Source: Agromyces sp. Soil535 (lineage in GTDB: Bacteria > Actinomycetota > Actinomycetes > Actinomycetales > Microbacteriaceae). Taken from it: a DNA stretch of 64,000 nt. This document shows, piece after piece, positions 33,591 through 42,995 of the stretch. The notes under the pieces were generated by a model. It searched no databases. It had not been told where the DNA came from and saw only the letters and a list, made by a program, of their open reading frames with translations. Positions within the stretch are counted from its first letter, which is position 1. Each line of letters opens with the position of its first letter. The position numbers and the translations under genes were made by a program. The stretch is from assembly GCF_001428255.1 (NCBI RefSeq), contig NZ_LMRW01000027.1, positions 164,119 through 228,118 on the forward strand, given 5' to 3'.

Positions 33591-35099
33591 TCAGGCCTGC
33601 GGCGAGGCGCCGCCGGTGCGCGGGCCGCGACCGCGACGGCGCCGGCGCGGGGCGGCGTTTCCGTCGTGGTGCTCATGACCCTTGCCGTCGTGGGTGCCCG
33701 TGCCGGGTTCCTTCGTCGTCGACTCGACGGCGCCCGACTCCGCGGACGCGGCAGCACCGGCACTCACGACCGGCGCGGATGCCTGGCCGGCGGCTGGTGC
33801 GCCGCCGCGAGTACGGTTGCGCGTGCGCGTGCGGGGAGCGCGGTCGGATGCGGCATCCGATCGGCCCTCGCTGCGGCCCGCGGTGCTCGAGCGCGTGGGC
33901 GCCAGCGCCGCGGCCGGCTTCAGGCGGCCCTTGGTGCCCGCAGGGATGTCGAGGTCGTGGAACAGGTGCGGGCTCGACGAGTACGTCTCGGTCGGCTCGG
34001 GCTGGCCGAACTCGAGGGCCCGGTTGATGAGCGCCCACTTGTGCAGGTCGTCCCAGTCCACGAACGTCACGGCGATGCCGGTCTTGCCGGCGCGGCCGGT
34101 ACGGCCGGCGCGGTGCAGGTAGGTCTTGTCGTCGTCGGGGATGGTGTGGTTGATCACGTGGGTGACGTCGTCGACGTCGATGCCGCGCGCCGCGACATCC
34201 GTGGCGATCAGCACGTCCTTCTTGCCGGCCTTGAACGCAGCCATGGCCCGCTCGCGCTGGTCCTGGTTGAGGTCGCCGTGCACGGCCGCGGCGTTGAAGC
34301 CGCGATCGTTGAGCTCCTCGACGAGCTTGGCGGCCGCACGCTTGGTGCGCGTGAAGATGATCGTCTTGCCGCGGCCCTCGGACTGCAGGATGCGGGAGAT
34401 GACCTCGTCCTTGTCGAGCGAGTGCGCCCGGTAGACGAGGTGCTTGATGTTCGCCTGCGTGAGGCCCTCGTCGGGATCGGTGGCCCTGATGTGGATGGGA
34501 CGCGTCATGAACCGGCGCGCGAGCGCGACGATCGGGCCGGGCATCGTGGCCGAGAAGAGCATGGTGTGGCGCACGGGCGGCGTCTGCGCGAAGAGCTTCT
34601 CGATGTCGGCGAGGAAGCCGAGGTCGAGCATCTTGTCGGCCTCGTCGAGCACCATCTCGCTCACGTTCTTGAGCGACAGGATGCGCTGCGAGGCGAGGTC
34701 GAGGAGGCGCCCGGGGGTGCCGACCACGATCTGCGCGCCGGCCTTGAGCTGCTCGATCTGGCCTTCGTACGCCTTGCCGCCGTAGATCGACACGACCTTC
34801 GTGGGCCGGTTCGAGGTGGCGAGCTCGAGGTCCTCGGTCACCTGCACGCACAGTTCGCGCGTGGGCACGACGACCAGCGCCTTGACGCCGCCCTCGGGGT
34901 CGTCGCCGAGGCGCTGGATGAGGGGGAGGCCGAAGCCGAAGGTCTTGCCGGTGCCGGTCTTGGCCTGGCCGATGATGTCCTGCCCGGAGAGGGCGAGGGG
35001 GATGGTCTGCTCTTGGATGGGGAAGGCATCGACGATGCCCTTCCCGGCGAGGGCGTCGACGATGTCGGACGCGACGCCGAGGTCACTGAAAGTGGTCAA
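33591..35099 (-). CDS. DEAD-box RNA helicase (RhlE-like)
   Basis: A 502-residue ATP-dependent RNA helicase with the Q motif FPIQEQTIP, AKTGTGKT (46-53), VPTREL, GTPGR, DEAD at about 153, SATMP, ARGIDV and HRAGRTGRAG. The 120-residue C-terminal tail is rich in Arg, Gly, Ala and Ser, an RNA-binding type extension. The start codon appears to be TTG. It is divergent from a ferritin-like gene, as in other actinobacteria (from memory, Rv3211/Rv3210c). Roles would be in ribosome assembly or mRNA turnover. Confidence 0.94.
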   Translation of the reverse strand: MTTFSDLGVASDIVDALAGKGIVDAFPIQEQTIPLALSGQDIIGQAKTGTGKTFGFGLPLIQRLGDDPEGGVKALVVVPTRELCVQVTEDLELATSNRPTKVVSIYGGKAYEGQIEQLKAGAQIVVGTPGRLLDLASQRILSLKNVSEMVLDEADKMLDLGFLADIEKLFAQTPPVRHTMLFSATMPGPIVALARRFMTRPIHIRATDPDEGLTQANIKHLVYRAHSLDKDEVISRILQSEGRGKTIIFTRTKRAAAKLVEELNDRGFNAAAVHGDLNQDQRERAMAAFKAGKKDVLIATDVAARGIDVDDVTHVINHTIPDDDKTYLHRAGRTGRAGKTGIAVTFVDWDDLHKWALINRALEFGQPEPTETYSSSPHLFHDLDIPAGTKGRLKPAAALAPTRSSTAGRSEGRSDAASDRAPRTRTRNRTRGGAPAAGQASAPVVSAGAAASAESGAVESTTKEPGTGTHDGKGHEHHDGNAAPRRRRRGRGPRTGGASPQA

Positions 35100-35219
35100 T
35101 ATTCTGCCTGTCGGTGTTGCGGGAAGGAGGTGCGCCCTGCTTCGACCTCAGGCGCACGGCCGCGGATCCATCGCCCGCGTGCCCCTCCAGCCTATCGGAG
35201 TGAGCCTGAGAGCCTCGGA

Positions 35220-35225
35220 TAGGCT
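35220..35225 (+). promoter_or_regulatory. -10 box TAGGCT, leaderless start for the ferritin-like gene
   Basis: TAGGCT, six bases (gtgtcc), then GTG at 35232. This selects 35232 over the in-frame GTG at 35226, which would begin inside the six-base gap. Confidence 0.5.
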
Positions 35226-35231
35226 GTGTCC

Positions 35232-35951
35232 GTGGTGTTCTGGACGAATCGGCGGGGGGCCCGCCCCGAGGCGCCGCGTCTGCGCCCCCGCGTCGCGCCG
35301 ACCGGGCTCGCGAAGGTCGACTTCACCGAGCTGGTGCCCGAACCGGTGCCCTTCCTCGGTCAGGCGGCCTACATCCAGCTCGAGTTCTTCGAGGGTCTCG
35401 CGAAGGCTGTGGCCACCGCGCCCACGCTGCCGTCGAAGGAGGGGCTGAGCGCCGCTGCGGGCGTCGCCCTGCGCAAGCATCACTCCCTCATCGCCGAGCT
35501 CCGCCGCCTCGGCGTCGAGCCCGACGACGTGATGGCACCGTTCGCGCCCGCGACCGACCGCTTCCGCCAGGCGAGTGCGGGCGCCGACTGGTACGAGCTG
35601 CTGCTCGGCATCCACGTCACCGCCGGCATGCTCGACGGCTACTTCTCGCGCCTCGCAGAGGGGCTGCCGGTGGAGCTCGGCTCGCGCGTGCGCGCCATCC
35701 TCGGTGAGGAGGGCGCCGCGGTCGTGCTGGAGTCCGAGCTGCGCGCGGCGATCAATGCGGATCCGACGCTCGCCGACCGGCTCGCACTCTGGGGGCGTGC
35801 CCTCGTCGGCGACACGCTCCTCATCGCGCGGTCGGCGCTTCGCGCATCCGAGGCACCCGGTACGGCGGGCGCCGACGAGGTGGAGCCCGTGTTCACCGAG
35901 CTCATCGTCGACCACACCCGCCGCATGGACGCGCTCGGCCTCACGGCCTGA
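35232..35951 (+). CDS. Ferritin-like (MiaE-type) protein
   Basis: A 239-residue helical protein of the ferritin-like superfamily, similar to the tRNA hydroxylase MiaE-type domain in actinobacteria. Candidate di-iron ligands include Glu in QLEFFEGL, LRKHHSLIAELRRL, and Glu/His in ELIVDHTRRMD, though I cannot confirm the full set. The conserved pairing with an RhlE-like helicase suggests a link to RNA metabolism. Start chosen from the leaderless -10 box. Function unproven. Confidence 0.8.
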   Translation: MVFWTNRRGARPEAPRLRPRVAPTGLAKVDFTELVPEPVPFLGQAAYIQLEFFEGLAKAVATAPTLPSKEGLSAAAGVALRKHHSLIAELRRLGVEPDDVMAPFAPATDRFRQASAGADWYELLLGIHVTAGMLDGYFSRLAEGLPVELGSRVRAILGEEGAAVVLESELRAAINADPTLADRLALWGRALVGDTLLIARSALRASEAPGTAGADEVEPVFTELIVDHTRRMDALGLTA

Positions 35952-35972
35952 TCTGCGGCCGCGCCGGTCGGA

Positions 35973-36284
35973 CTAGGCCTTGCCGGCGCCGGCGCCGGGG
36001 CGCGCGAGCCGCTCGAAGAGCTCGGCGTCGCCGTGCTCCCTGCGGGGGCCGATGAACAGCACGGATGCCACGGACGCGAGACCGGCGGCGACGAGCGACA
36101 CGACCCAGATCCAGGCGCCGTCCCATGGCCAGCCGAGCCAGGTGAGCCCCACCCACACGACGGCGGCGACGCCGGCGCCGATGGCCGGGACGAGCGCACT
36201 GCCGTACGTGTGCCGGCGCGGCAACGAATAGCGGGCCGCGAGGCCGAGGATCGCCCCGCCGAGCACGACGAAGAGGAGCTCCAT
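35973..36284 (-). CDS. Small membrane protein of unknown function
   Basis: A 103-residue protein with three or four hydrophobic segments: MELLFVVLGGAILGLAARY, then about residues 28-52 and 57-80, and a short charged tail. No family recognised. Its start lies two bases after the DUF3107 stop, so the two form one minus-strand unit. Confidence 0.75.
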   Translation of the reverse strand: MELLFVVLGGAILGLAARYSLPRRHTYGSALVPAIGAGVAAVVWVGLTWLGWPWDGAWIWVVSLVAAGLASVASVLFIGPRREHGDAELFERLARPGAGAGKA

Positions 36285-36286
36285 CG

Positions 36287-36511
36287 TCAGGCGACGAATC
36301 CGACGCGGCGGGACTCCTCCGAGCCGATCTCGACATACGCGAGTGCCGCCGACGGCACCACGAAGACGGTGCCCTTGTCGTCGGTGAGCTTGAGGTGCGG
36401 GGTCTGCCCGGCCAGGGCCGCCGCGACGGCCTGCTCCACCTCCGCCGCCGGCTGCGAGGTCTCGAATGAGAGTTCACGGGGGGAGTTCTGGATGCCGATG
36501 CGAACGTCCAC
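36287..36511 (-). CDS. DUF3107 protein
   Basis: A 74-residue protein of the actinobacterial DUF3107 family: MDVRIGIQNSPRELSFET, then GTVFVVPSAALAYVEIG and RRVGFVA at the end. From memory it corresponds to the M. tuberculosis TB9.4 protein (Rv3208A). Function unknown. GTG start. Its position between the helicase/ferritin-like pair and adnAB is conserved in mycobacteria. Confidence 0.9.
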   Translation of the reverse strand: MDVRIGIQNSPRELSFETSQPAAEVEQAVAAALAGQTPHLKLTDDKGTVFVVPSAALAYVEIGSEESRRVGFVA

Positions 36512-36591
36512 GGTGCGCCTTTCTGCTCTTGCTGAAACCCTACGACACCGGCCACGCCGGGCCGTACCCGTTCACTGTCGGCGGAACGCGT

Positions 36592-36597
36592 TAGCGT
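36592..36597 (+). promoter_or_regulatory. -10 box TAGCGT, leaderless start for adnA
   Basis: TAGCGT, six bases (tcaggc), then ATG at 36604. No ribosome binding site lies in the gap. Confidence 0.5.
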
Positions 36598-36603
36598 TCA
36601 GGC

Positions 36604-39600
36604 ATGCCCGGCACCGCGACCCTCCTCCACCCCGTCGCGACCCTCGTCGTCGGCGGGCACGCGGCGGTGTTCGGAGCCCCGGGCAGCGGCAAGACCAGGC
36701 TCGTCGTCGACCTCGTGGCCGATCGAGTCGAGCGTCTCGGCTACACCACCGACGAGGTGCTCGTGCTGTCGGCGACGCGCGCCGCGGCCACCCTGCTCCG
36801 AGACGAGCTGGCCGTGCGGCTGGGCGTCACGACGCGCGGCCCGCTGGCCCGCACCGCCAACTCGCTCGCATTCCAGCTCGTGCGCGCCTACACGGGCGAG
36901 CCGGTGACGCTGCTCACCGGCGCCGAGCACGACCAGATCGTCGGCGAACTCCTCGAGGGCGGCATCCGCGACGGCTTCGGGCCCCACTGGCCCGACCCGC
37001 TGACACCCGAGGTGCGTGCCCTGCGCGGCTTCCGCTCCGAACTCCGCGACGTCATGATGCGCGCGGTCGAGCACGGGGTCGACGCCGGCTCGCTGGCCCG
37101 ACTCGGCGAACGCGCAGGCCGGCCCGAGTGGGTGGCCGCCGCGGGGTTCCTCGCCGAGTACGCCGAGGTGAAGGAGCAGCTGCGTCCCACGCAGTTCGAC
37201 TCCGCCGAGCTCGGAGCGTTCGCCGCGGCGATCGTGCGGCGCAGCACGGCCGACCCCGCGGCCTCCGCGGCGCTCGGCGCCCTCGCCGGGCTCCGTCTGC
37301 TCGTCGTCGACGATGCGCAGGAGGCCACCGAGGCGACCGCGGCGTTGCTCGGCGCGTTCGCCGCCAGGGGCGTCGCGATCGTCGCGTTCGGCGATCCCGA
37401 TGTCGCGAGCAACGGGTTCCGCGGCGGCCGTCCAGAGCTGCTCGGCTCGCTCGCGACGGTGCTCGAGGGCGCGCCGGTGCGACGTCTCGACCTCGCCGAG
37501 GTGCATCGGGGCAGGGCGGCGATCCGCGAGCTCGTCCGCTCGGTCACCGCGCACATCGGCACTGCGCTGGGCGGCACGCATCGGCAGGCGCAGCTGGCCG
37601 GCGCCGACGAGGTCGAGGCCGTCGAGGCCCGCGACCGCACCGACGCGCTCGCGCCGGTGCTCGGCATCGAGGCGCCATCGCACGCAGCGGAGTGCCAGGC
37701 GGTCGCGGGCCTCCTGCGCGAGCGCCACCTCCTCGACGACGTGCCGTGGTCGTCGATGGCCGTCGTCCTGCGCTCGGGCGCCGACGTTCCCGCATTCGAG
37801 CGCGGACTCGCGCTCGCCGACGTGCCGACCGCCGGCGACGCCGCGCGCACGGCGCTCCGCGACGCGCCCGCGGCGGCGGCGCTGCTCTCGGCCGCGTCGC
37901 TCGTGCTCGGTCGCGAGGCGCTCACGACCGAGCTCGCCGTGGGCCTGCTGACCGGCCCGCTCGGGCGGCTCGATGGCGTCGGGCTCCGCCGCCTCCGGCT
38001 CGCGCTCCGGCACGAGGAACTCGCTGCGGGCGGCGCCCGGTCGGGCGACGAGCTCCTGGTCGACGCGCTCTCCGCCCCGGGCGGATTCGAGACCGTGGAT
38101 GCCGCGCCCGGTCGCCGCGCCGCACGGCTCGCGAAGCTGCTCGACACGGCGCGTGGCGTCGCCGCGGCGGGCGGCACCATCGAGGAGCTGCTCTGGTCGC
38201 TGTGGGAGGGCAGCGGACTCGCGACCGAGTGGGGCGCGCAGGCGCACGGCACCGGGGTGCTCGCCGAGGAGGCGAACCGGGCGCTCGATGCCGCGGTCGC
38301 CCTGTTCGCGGCCGCGACCCGGTACGTCGAGCGCGAGCCCGACGCCCCTGCCGCGCGGTTCGTCGACGAGGTGCTGGCCAGCGAGCTGCCCGAGGACTCC
38401 CTCGCACCCAGGCGCAGCGCCGAGACGGTGCTCGTCACCACGCCTCCTGCGCTGATCGGCCGCGAGTTCGACGTCGTCGTGGTCGCCGGCCTGCAGGACG
38501 GCGTCTGGCCGAACCTGCGGCCACGGGGCACGCTGCTGCACGCCGGTCTCCTGCCCCGCGTGGTGCAGGCCGCCCGTACCGGTGCCCCCCTGCCGGCCCC
38601 CGAGACGGCGTCCGAGTCGCGCAGTTCGGTGCGCGGCGACGAGCTGCGCCTCTTCGCCCTCGCGGCATCTCGCGCACGCCGGCAGCTCGTGCTCAGCTGC
38701 ACCGCGAACGACGACGAGCAGCCGTCGATGCTCATGGGATACGCGGCGGAGCGGGTCCGCCCACGCCGCCGACCCCTCCATCTCCGCGGCCTCGTCGGCG
38801 CGCTCCGCCGCGAGGTCGTCGCGACCGCCGACACCGAGGCGGCCGCTGCACTGGCGCTCCTCGCCGAGGAGGGCGTGCCCGGCGCGCACCCCGACCACTG
38901 GTACGGGCTCTCCGAGCCGTCGACGACCGCCCCGCTCGTCGACCTCGACGCCGATCCAGAGGCACTCGTCGCGGTCTCACCATCGCAGATCGACCGTGCA
39001 GGGGAATCGCCCCTCGGATGGTTCATCGACCACGTGGCGTCGCCGCCGTCGGGCATCGCCGCGTCGATCGGCACGCTCGTGCATGCGGTCGTGGAAGAGG
39101 CGGGTACCCGCACCGACGGCGACACGAGCGTCGAGACGCTGTGGGCCGCCGTCGAGGAGCGGTGGCGTGAGTTGCGATTCGAGGCGGGGTGGGTCGCCGA
39201 GCGCGAGCGGCGCGGCGCGCGGCGCATGACCGAGGGTGCGGCGGACTACCTCACGAACTTCCAGGACGACGGCAAGGTGCTGCTCGGCGCGGAGGGGCGC
39301 TTCACGCTCGTGGTCGATCGCGTGCGCCTCACCGGCACGATCGACCGGGTCGAGGCGTCTCCCGACGGCACCACCGTGATCGTCGACCTGAAGACCGGAC
39401 GCACGCCGCCCTCAGCAGAGCAGACCGCGCAGCATCCGCAGCTCGCGGCCTACCAGCTCGCCGCACGCTCGGGCCAGGTGCCGAACGCGGGATCCCTCGG
39501 GGGCGCGAAGCTCGTCTACGTCGCGAGGCCGGTGCGCGGCCTCGCGTTCACGGAACGGGCGCAGCAGCCGTTCGACGACGACGATGCTGCGGCGTTCCGC

Positions 39601-39729
39601 GAACGGCTCGCGACGATCGCCCGCACCATGTCGGGCAACGAGTTCGACGGCCCGGGCGAGCTCGGGTTCCGCTCGCGCTTCGGCGCGTGGCAGTACCGCG
39701 TGCATCTCGTGCCGGCGGTGTCGTCGTGA
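36604..39729 (+). CDS. adnA: AdnA-type helicase-nuclease subunit
   Basis: A 1041-residue UvrD/RecB-like protein. Walker A is GAPGSGKT (24-31), motif II is the degenerate VVDDAQEA near residue 236, and a C-terminal RecB-family nuclease holds VIVDLKTGR near 928 with a downstream LAAYQLA. Length and order match mycobacterial AdnA (about 1045 residues), the subunit of the AdnAB end-resecting motor-nuclease with the weaker ATPase. Its stop overlaps the adnB start (GTGA). It is leaderless by promoter spacing. Role: double-strand-break end processing. Confidence 0.88.
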   Translation: MPGTATLLHPVATLVVGGHAAVFGAPGSGKTRLVVDLVADRVERLGYTTDEVLVLSATRAAATLLRDELAVRLGVTTRGPLARTANSLAFQLVRAYTGEPVTLLTGAEHDQIVGELLEGGIRDGFGPHWPDPLTPEVRALRGFRSELRDVMMRAVEHGVDAGSLARLGERAGRPEWVAAAGFLAEYAEVKEQLRPTQFDSAELGAFAAAIVRRSTADPAASAALGALAGLRLLVVDDAQEATEATAALLGAFAARGVAIVAFGDPDVASNGFRGGRPELLGSLATVLEGAPVRRLDLAEVHRGRAAIRELVRSVTAHIGTALGGTHRQAQLAGADEVEAVEARDRTDALAPVLGIEAPSHAAECQAVAGLLRERHLLDDVPWSSMAVVLRSGADVPAFERGLALADVPTAGDAARTALRDAPAAAALLSAASLVLGREALTTELAVGLLTGPLGRLDGVGLRRLRLALRHEELAAGGARSGDELLVDALSAPGGFETVDAAPGRRAARLAKLLDTARGVAAAGGTIEELLWSLWEGSGLATEWGAQAHGTGVLAEEANRALDAAVALFAAATRYVEREPDAPAARFVDEVLASELPEDSLAPRRSAETVLVTTPPALIGREFDVVVVAGLQDGVWPNLRPRGTLLHAGLLPRVVQAARTGAPLPAPETASESRSSVRGDELRLFALAASRARRQLVLSCTANDDEQPSMLMGYAAERVRPRRRPLHLRGLVGALRREVVATADTEAAAALALLAEEGVPGAHPDHWYGLSEPSTTAPLVDLDADPEALVAVSPSQIDRAGESPLGWFIDHVASPPSGIAASIGTLVHAVVEEAGTRTDGDTSVETLWAAVEERWRELRFEAGWVAERERRGARRMTEGAADYLTNFQDDGKVLLGAEGRFTLVVDRVRLTGTIDRVEASPDGTTVIVDLKTGRTPPSAEQTAQHPQLAAYQLAARSGQVPNAGSLGGAKLVYVARPVRGLAFTERAQQPFDDDDAAAFRERLATIARTMSGNEFDGPGELGFRSRFGAWQYRVHLVPAVSS

Positions 39730-42700
39730 CCGCGCCGATCAGTGCCGCCGAGATCGCGGCGCGGCTCGGACTGCACGCGCCCACGGCCGAGCAGCGAGAC
39801 GTCATCGAAGCCGATCCGCACGGCGCGAGCATCGTCGTGGCGGGTGCCGGCAGCGGCAAGACCGAGACGATGGCGAACCGCGTCGTCTGGCTCCTCGCCA
39901 ACGGCCACGTCGCCGTGCCCGAGGTGCTCGGCCTCACGTTCACCCGCAAGGCCGCCGGCGAGCTGGCCGACCGGGTGCGCGAGCGGGTCGGCCAGCTCGT
40001 CGCGGAGGGTATCGCGGAGGTCGAGCTCGACCCGTTGGAATCGGCCGCGGTCGGCACCTACAACGCGTTCGCGAGTGCGATCTACCGCGAGCATGCGATG
40101 CTCATCGGGCGCGAACCCGACGCCTCGGTGCTCGGCGAGGCATCCGCGTGGCTGCTCGCGAGGTCGGTCGCGAGCGCATCCGCCGACCCGCGACTCGTCG
40201 AGCTCGACGCCTCACTCGACCGCGTCACCGGCGCCGCGCTCGCCCTCAGCCGCGCGCTCGCCGAGAACGTCGCCGACAGCCGCGACGTGCGCGCGTTCGC
40301 TCGCGACTTCCTGGCCATGGAGGGGCTGCCGATCGAGGCGCCGCGCAAGCGCACCGACTTCACGACGTTCACCGACGCGCTCGGCGTCGTCGGCGCGCTC
40401 CCGCCGATGCTCGACCTCGCCGACGCCTACGCGGCCGCGAAGCGCGAGCGCGGCCTCGTCGAGTTCTCCGACCAGGTCGCCCTGGCGCTCGCGATCTGCG
40501 AGCGGCATCCCGAGGTGGTCGCCGCACATCGCGAGCGAGCGCGCACGGTGCTCCTCGACGAGTACCAGGACACCAGCGTCGTGCAGACCCGGCTGCTCGC
40601 CACGCTCTTCCGCGGCCACTCGGTCATGGCCGTCGGCGACCCCGACCAGTCGATCTACGGATGGCGCGGGGCGAGCGCGGCGAACCTCGCGCGCTTCTCG
40701 CACGACTTCGCCGAGGTGGCAGCCGGCGTCTACGACCTCTCGACGAGCTGGCGGAACCCGGGCGTCGTGCTCGACGCCGCGAACGCTGTCATCGAGCCGC
40801 TCGATGCCGGCATCCCGAAAGCGCCCCTCTCACCATCGCCGTTCGCCGGCACCGGCCGCGTCGACACCGCATGGGCCGAGACCATCGAGGAGGAGGCCGA
40901 CGTGGTCGCCCGCTGGTTCGCGCAGCGGCTCGGCGCCGCCGGCGACCGCACCGCGCGAAGCGGTGCCCTGCTCTGCCGCACCTTCGCGAACGTGGGCGTG
41001 TTCACCACTGCCCTCCGCACGCACGGCGTTCCCGTGCACGTGCTGGGCATCGCGGGCTTGCTCGACCAGCCGGTGATCGCCGACCTCGTCTGCGTGCTGC
41101 GCGTGCTGCACGACCCCACGGCCGGGTCCGAGCTCGTGCGCGTGCTCGGCGGGGCGCGCTGGCGCATCGGGCCGGCCGACCTCGCCGCGCTCAACGGCCT
41201 TGCCAGGTGGCTCGCCGACCGCGACCTCGGCAGCCATCGGCTCGACGACGGCGTCCGGCAGGGCCTGCGCGCGTCCATCGCGCCCGACGAGTCGCCGTCG
41301 ATCGTCGATGCGCTCGATTTCCTCCTCACCGCCCCCGACGGGCATTCCGCGCTGCGCGGCTTCACCGAGATCGGACTCGGTCGGATGCGACGCGCCGGTG
41401 CGCAGTTGCAGTCGCTTCGGCGCCGCGCGGGCCTCGGCCTCGTCGACTTCGTGCACCTCGTAGAGCAGGAACTGCTGCTCGACGTCGAGGTCGCCGCCAA
41501 CGCGGCCCAGCCGCTCGGCGCGCCGAGCCTCGAGGCGTTCGACGAGCTGCTCGCCGGATTCGCCGACGTCGCGGAACATCCGACCCTCGGCGCCTTCCTC
41601 GGCTGGCTCACCGAGGCGGAGCAGCGCGACCGGCTCGCCCCCCGGCAGGACGAGCCCGAACCGGGCGCCGTGCAGGTGCTGTCGATCCACGGGTCGAAGG
41701 GCCTCGAGTGGGACGTCGTGGCCATCCCGCGTCTCGTCGAGGAGGAGCTGCCGTCGAAGCCCCGCTCCACAAGGGGGTGGCTCGCATTCGGGGAGCTGCC
41801 CAACGACTTCAAGGGCGATCGCGACGAGCTGCCGGAGCTGCAATGGCGCGGCGTGCAGAGCCAGGCCGAGTTCGACGAGGCGGTGCGCGCGTTCGCGGAG
41901 GAGAACCGCGAACGCCACGCCGAGGAGGAGCGCAGGCTCGCCTACGTCGCACTCACGCGAACCCGCGACGAGCTCCTGCTCACGGGGTCGTGGTGGGCGT
42001 CGCAGAAGTCGCCGCGCAAGCCGAGCCCCTTCCTCCGCGAGCTGGCGCAAGCCGGCATCGTCCCCGTCGACGCGCTTCCCTCCGCGCCGGCCGAACCCGA
42101 GAACCCGCGAGCCGGGCATGCCGAACGCCAGCGCTGGCCGCTCGACCCGCTCGGCGCGCGGCGCGGCGCCGTGCATCGGGCGGCCGATGCGGTGCGTACC
42201 GCCGCAGAGCGCCCGAGCGGCGCCGGCATCGGACCGAGGCTGGCCGACGAGTTGCGGCTGCTCCTCGAAGACCGCAGGCGACGGTTCGAGGGGCCGGGCA
42301 CGCGAGCGATCCCCGCGCGCGTGCCGGCCTCCCGGTTCAAGGACTACGTCGACGATCCCGCCGCCGTCGCAGAGCAGCTCCGGCGCCCGATGCCCCAGCG
42401 CCCGTACCGCGCCACGCGCATCGGCACGTTGTTCCACGCCTGGGTCGAACATCGCGCCACGGGCGAGGGCGAGGCGGCCGCGATCGACGACGCATGGCTC
42501 GACGGCGACACGTCCTCCGCCGGCGCAGCGCTCGACGGCGAGCTGTCATCGGATGCCACGACCGAACGATTGCGTATCCTGCAGGCGACGTTCGAGGCCT
42601 CCGAGTGGGGCGGCCGCAAGCCCATCGCGGTCGAGCTCGAGCTGCACCTGCCCATCGACGAGCACGTGTTCGTGTGCAAGCTCGATGCCGTGTACGAGGT

Positions 42701-42995
42701 GCCGCCCGGCGGGGAGCTCGCCGCTCGCGGCATCCGTCACCAGGTGGTCGACTGGAAGACGGGCAAGGCGCCCCGCGACGAGCGCGACCTCGAGCTGAAG
42801 CAGACGCAGCTCGCGCTCTACCGCCTGGCGTATGCGAAGTGGGCGGGTGTCGAGCCCGAGAGCGTCGACGCGGTGTTCTACTTCGTGGAGGACGACCGCG
42901 TCGTCCGCCCTGATCGCCTCTACGACGAGGCGGCGTTGCGCCGCTCGTGGGCGTCGGTCGCGGCGCCTGCGCCTTCCGTCCCGGTGGTCGGCTGA
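39726..42995 (+). CDS. adnB: AdnB-type helicase-nuclease subunit
   Basis: A 1089-residue UvrD-type helicase with GAGSGKT (40-46), LTFTRKAAGEL, DEYQDT near 278, VGDPDQSIYGWRG, LSIHGSKGLEWD and VALTRTRDELLL, followed by a RecB-like nuclease with VVDWKTGK near 1008 and QTQLALYRLAY. Complete helicase motifs fit AdnB, the lead motor. GTG start overlaps adnA by 4 bases. The last 76 bases overlap the oppositely oriented phosphotransferase-fold gene. It belongs to a repair block with nudC and a UvrD2-like helicase. Confidence 0.9.
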   Translation: MTAPISAAEIAARLGLHAPTAEQRDVIEADPHGASIVVAGAGSGKTETMANRVVWLLANGHVAVPEVLGLTFTRKAAGELADRVRERVGQLVAEGIAEVELDPLESAAVGTYNAFASAIYREHAMLIGREPDASVLGEASAWLLARSVASASADPRLVELDASLDRVTGAALALSRALAENVADSRDVRAFARDFLAMEGLPIEAPRKRTDFTTFTDALGVVGALPPMLDLADAYAAAKRERGLVEFSDQVALALAICERHPEVVAAHRERARTVLLDEYQDTSVVQTRLLATLFRGHSVMAVGDPDQSIYGWRGASAANLARFSHDFAEVAAGVYDLSTSWRNPGVVLDAANAVIEPLDAGIPKAPLSPSPFAGTGRVDTAWAETIEEEADVVARWFAQRLGAAGDRTARSGALLCRTFANVGVFTTALRTHGVPVHVLGIAGLLDQPVIADLVCVLRVLHDPTAGSELVRVLGGARWRIGPADLAALNGLARWLADRDLGSHRLDDGVRQGLRASIAPDESPSIVDALDFLLTAPDGHSALRGFTEIGLGRMRRAGAQLQSLRRRAGLGLVDFVHLVEQELLLDVEVAANAAQPLGAPSLEAFDELLAGFADVAEHPTLGAFLGWLTEAEQRDRLAPRQDEPEPGAVQVLSIHGSKGLEWDVVAIPRLVEEELPSKPRSTRGWLAFGELPNDFKGDRDELPELQWRGVQSQAEFDEAVRAFAEENRERHAEEERRLAYVALTRTRDELLLTGSWWASQKSPRKPSPFLRELAQAGIVPVDALPSAPAEPENPRAGHAERQRWPLDPLGARRGAVHRAADAVRTAAERPSGAGIGPRLADELRLLLEDRRRRFEGPGTRAIPARVPASRFKDYVDDPAAVAEQLRRPMPQRPYRATRIGTLFHAWVEHRATGEGEAAAIDDAWLDGDTSSAGAALDGELSSDATTERLRILQATFEASEWGGRKPIAVELELHLPIDEHVFVCKLDAVYEVPPGGELAARGIRHQVVDWKTGKAPRDERDLELKQTQLALYRLAYAKWAGVEPESVDAVFYFVEDDRVVRPDRLYDEAALRRSWASVAAPAPSVPVVG

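Noticed and set aside
36033..39170. A 1045-codon plus-strand frame overlapping adnA
   Set aside because: Out-of-frame shadow of adnA, low-complexity Arg/Ala/Gly protein with no start signal.
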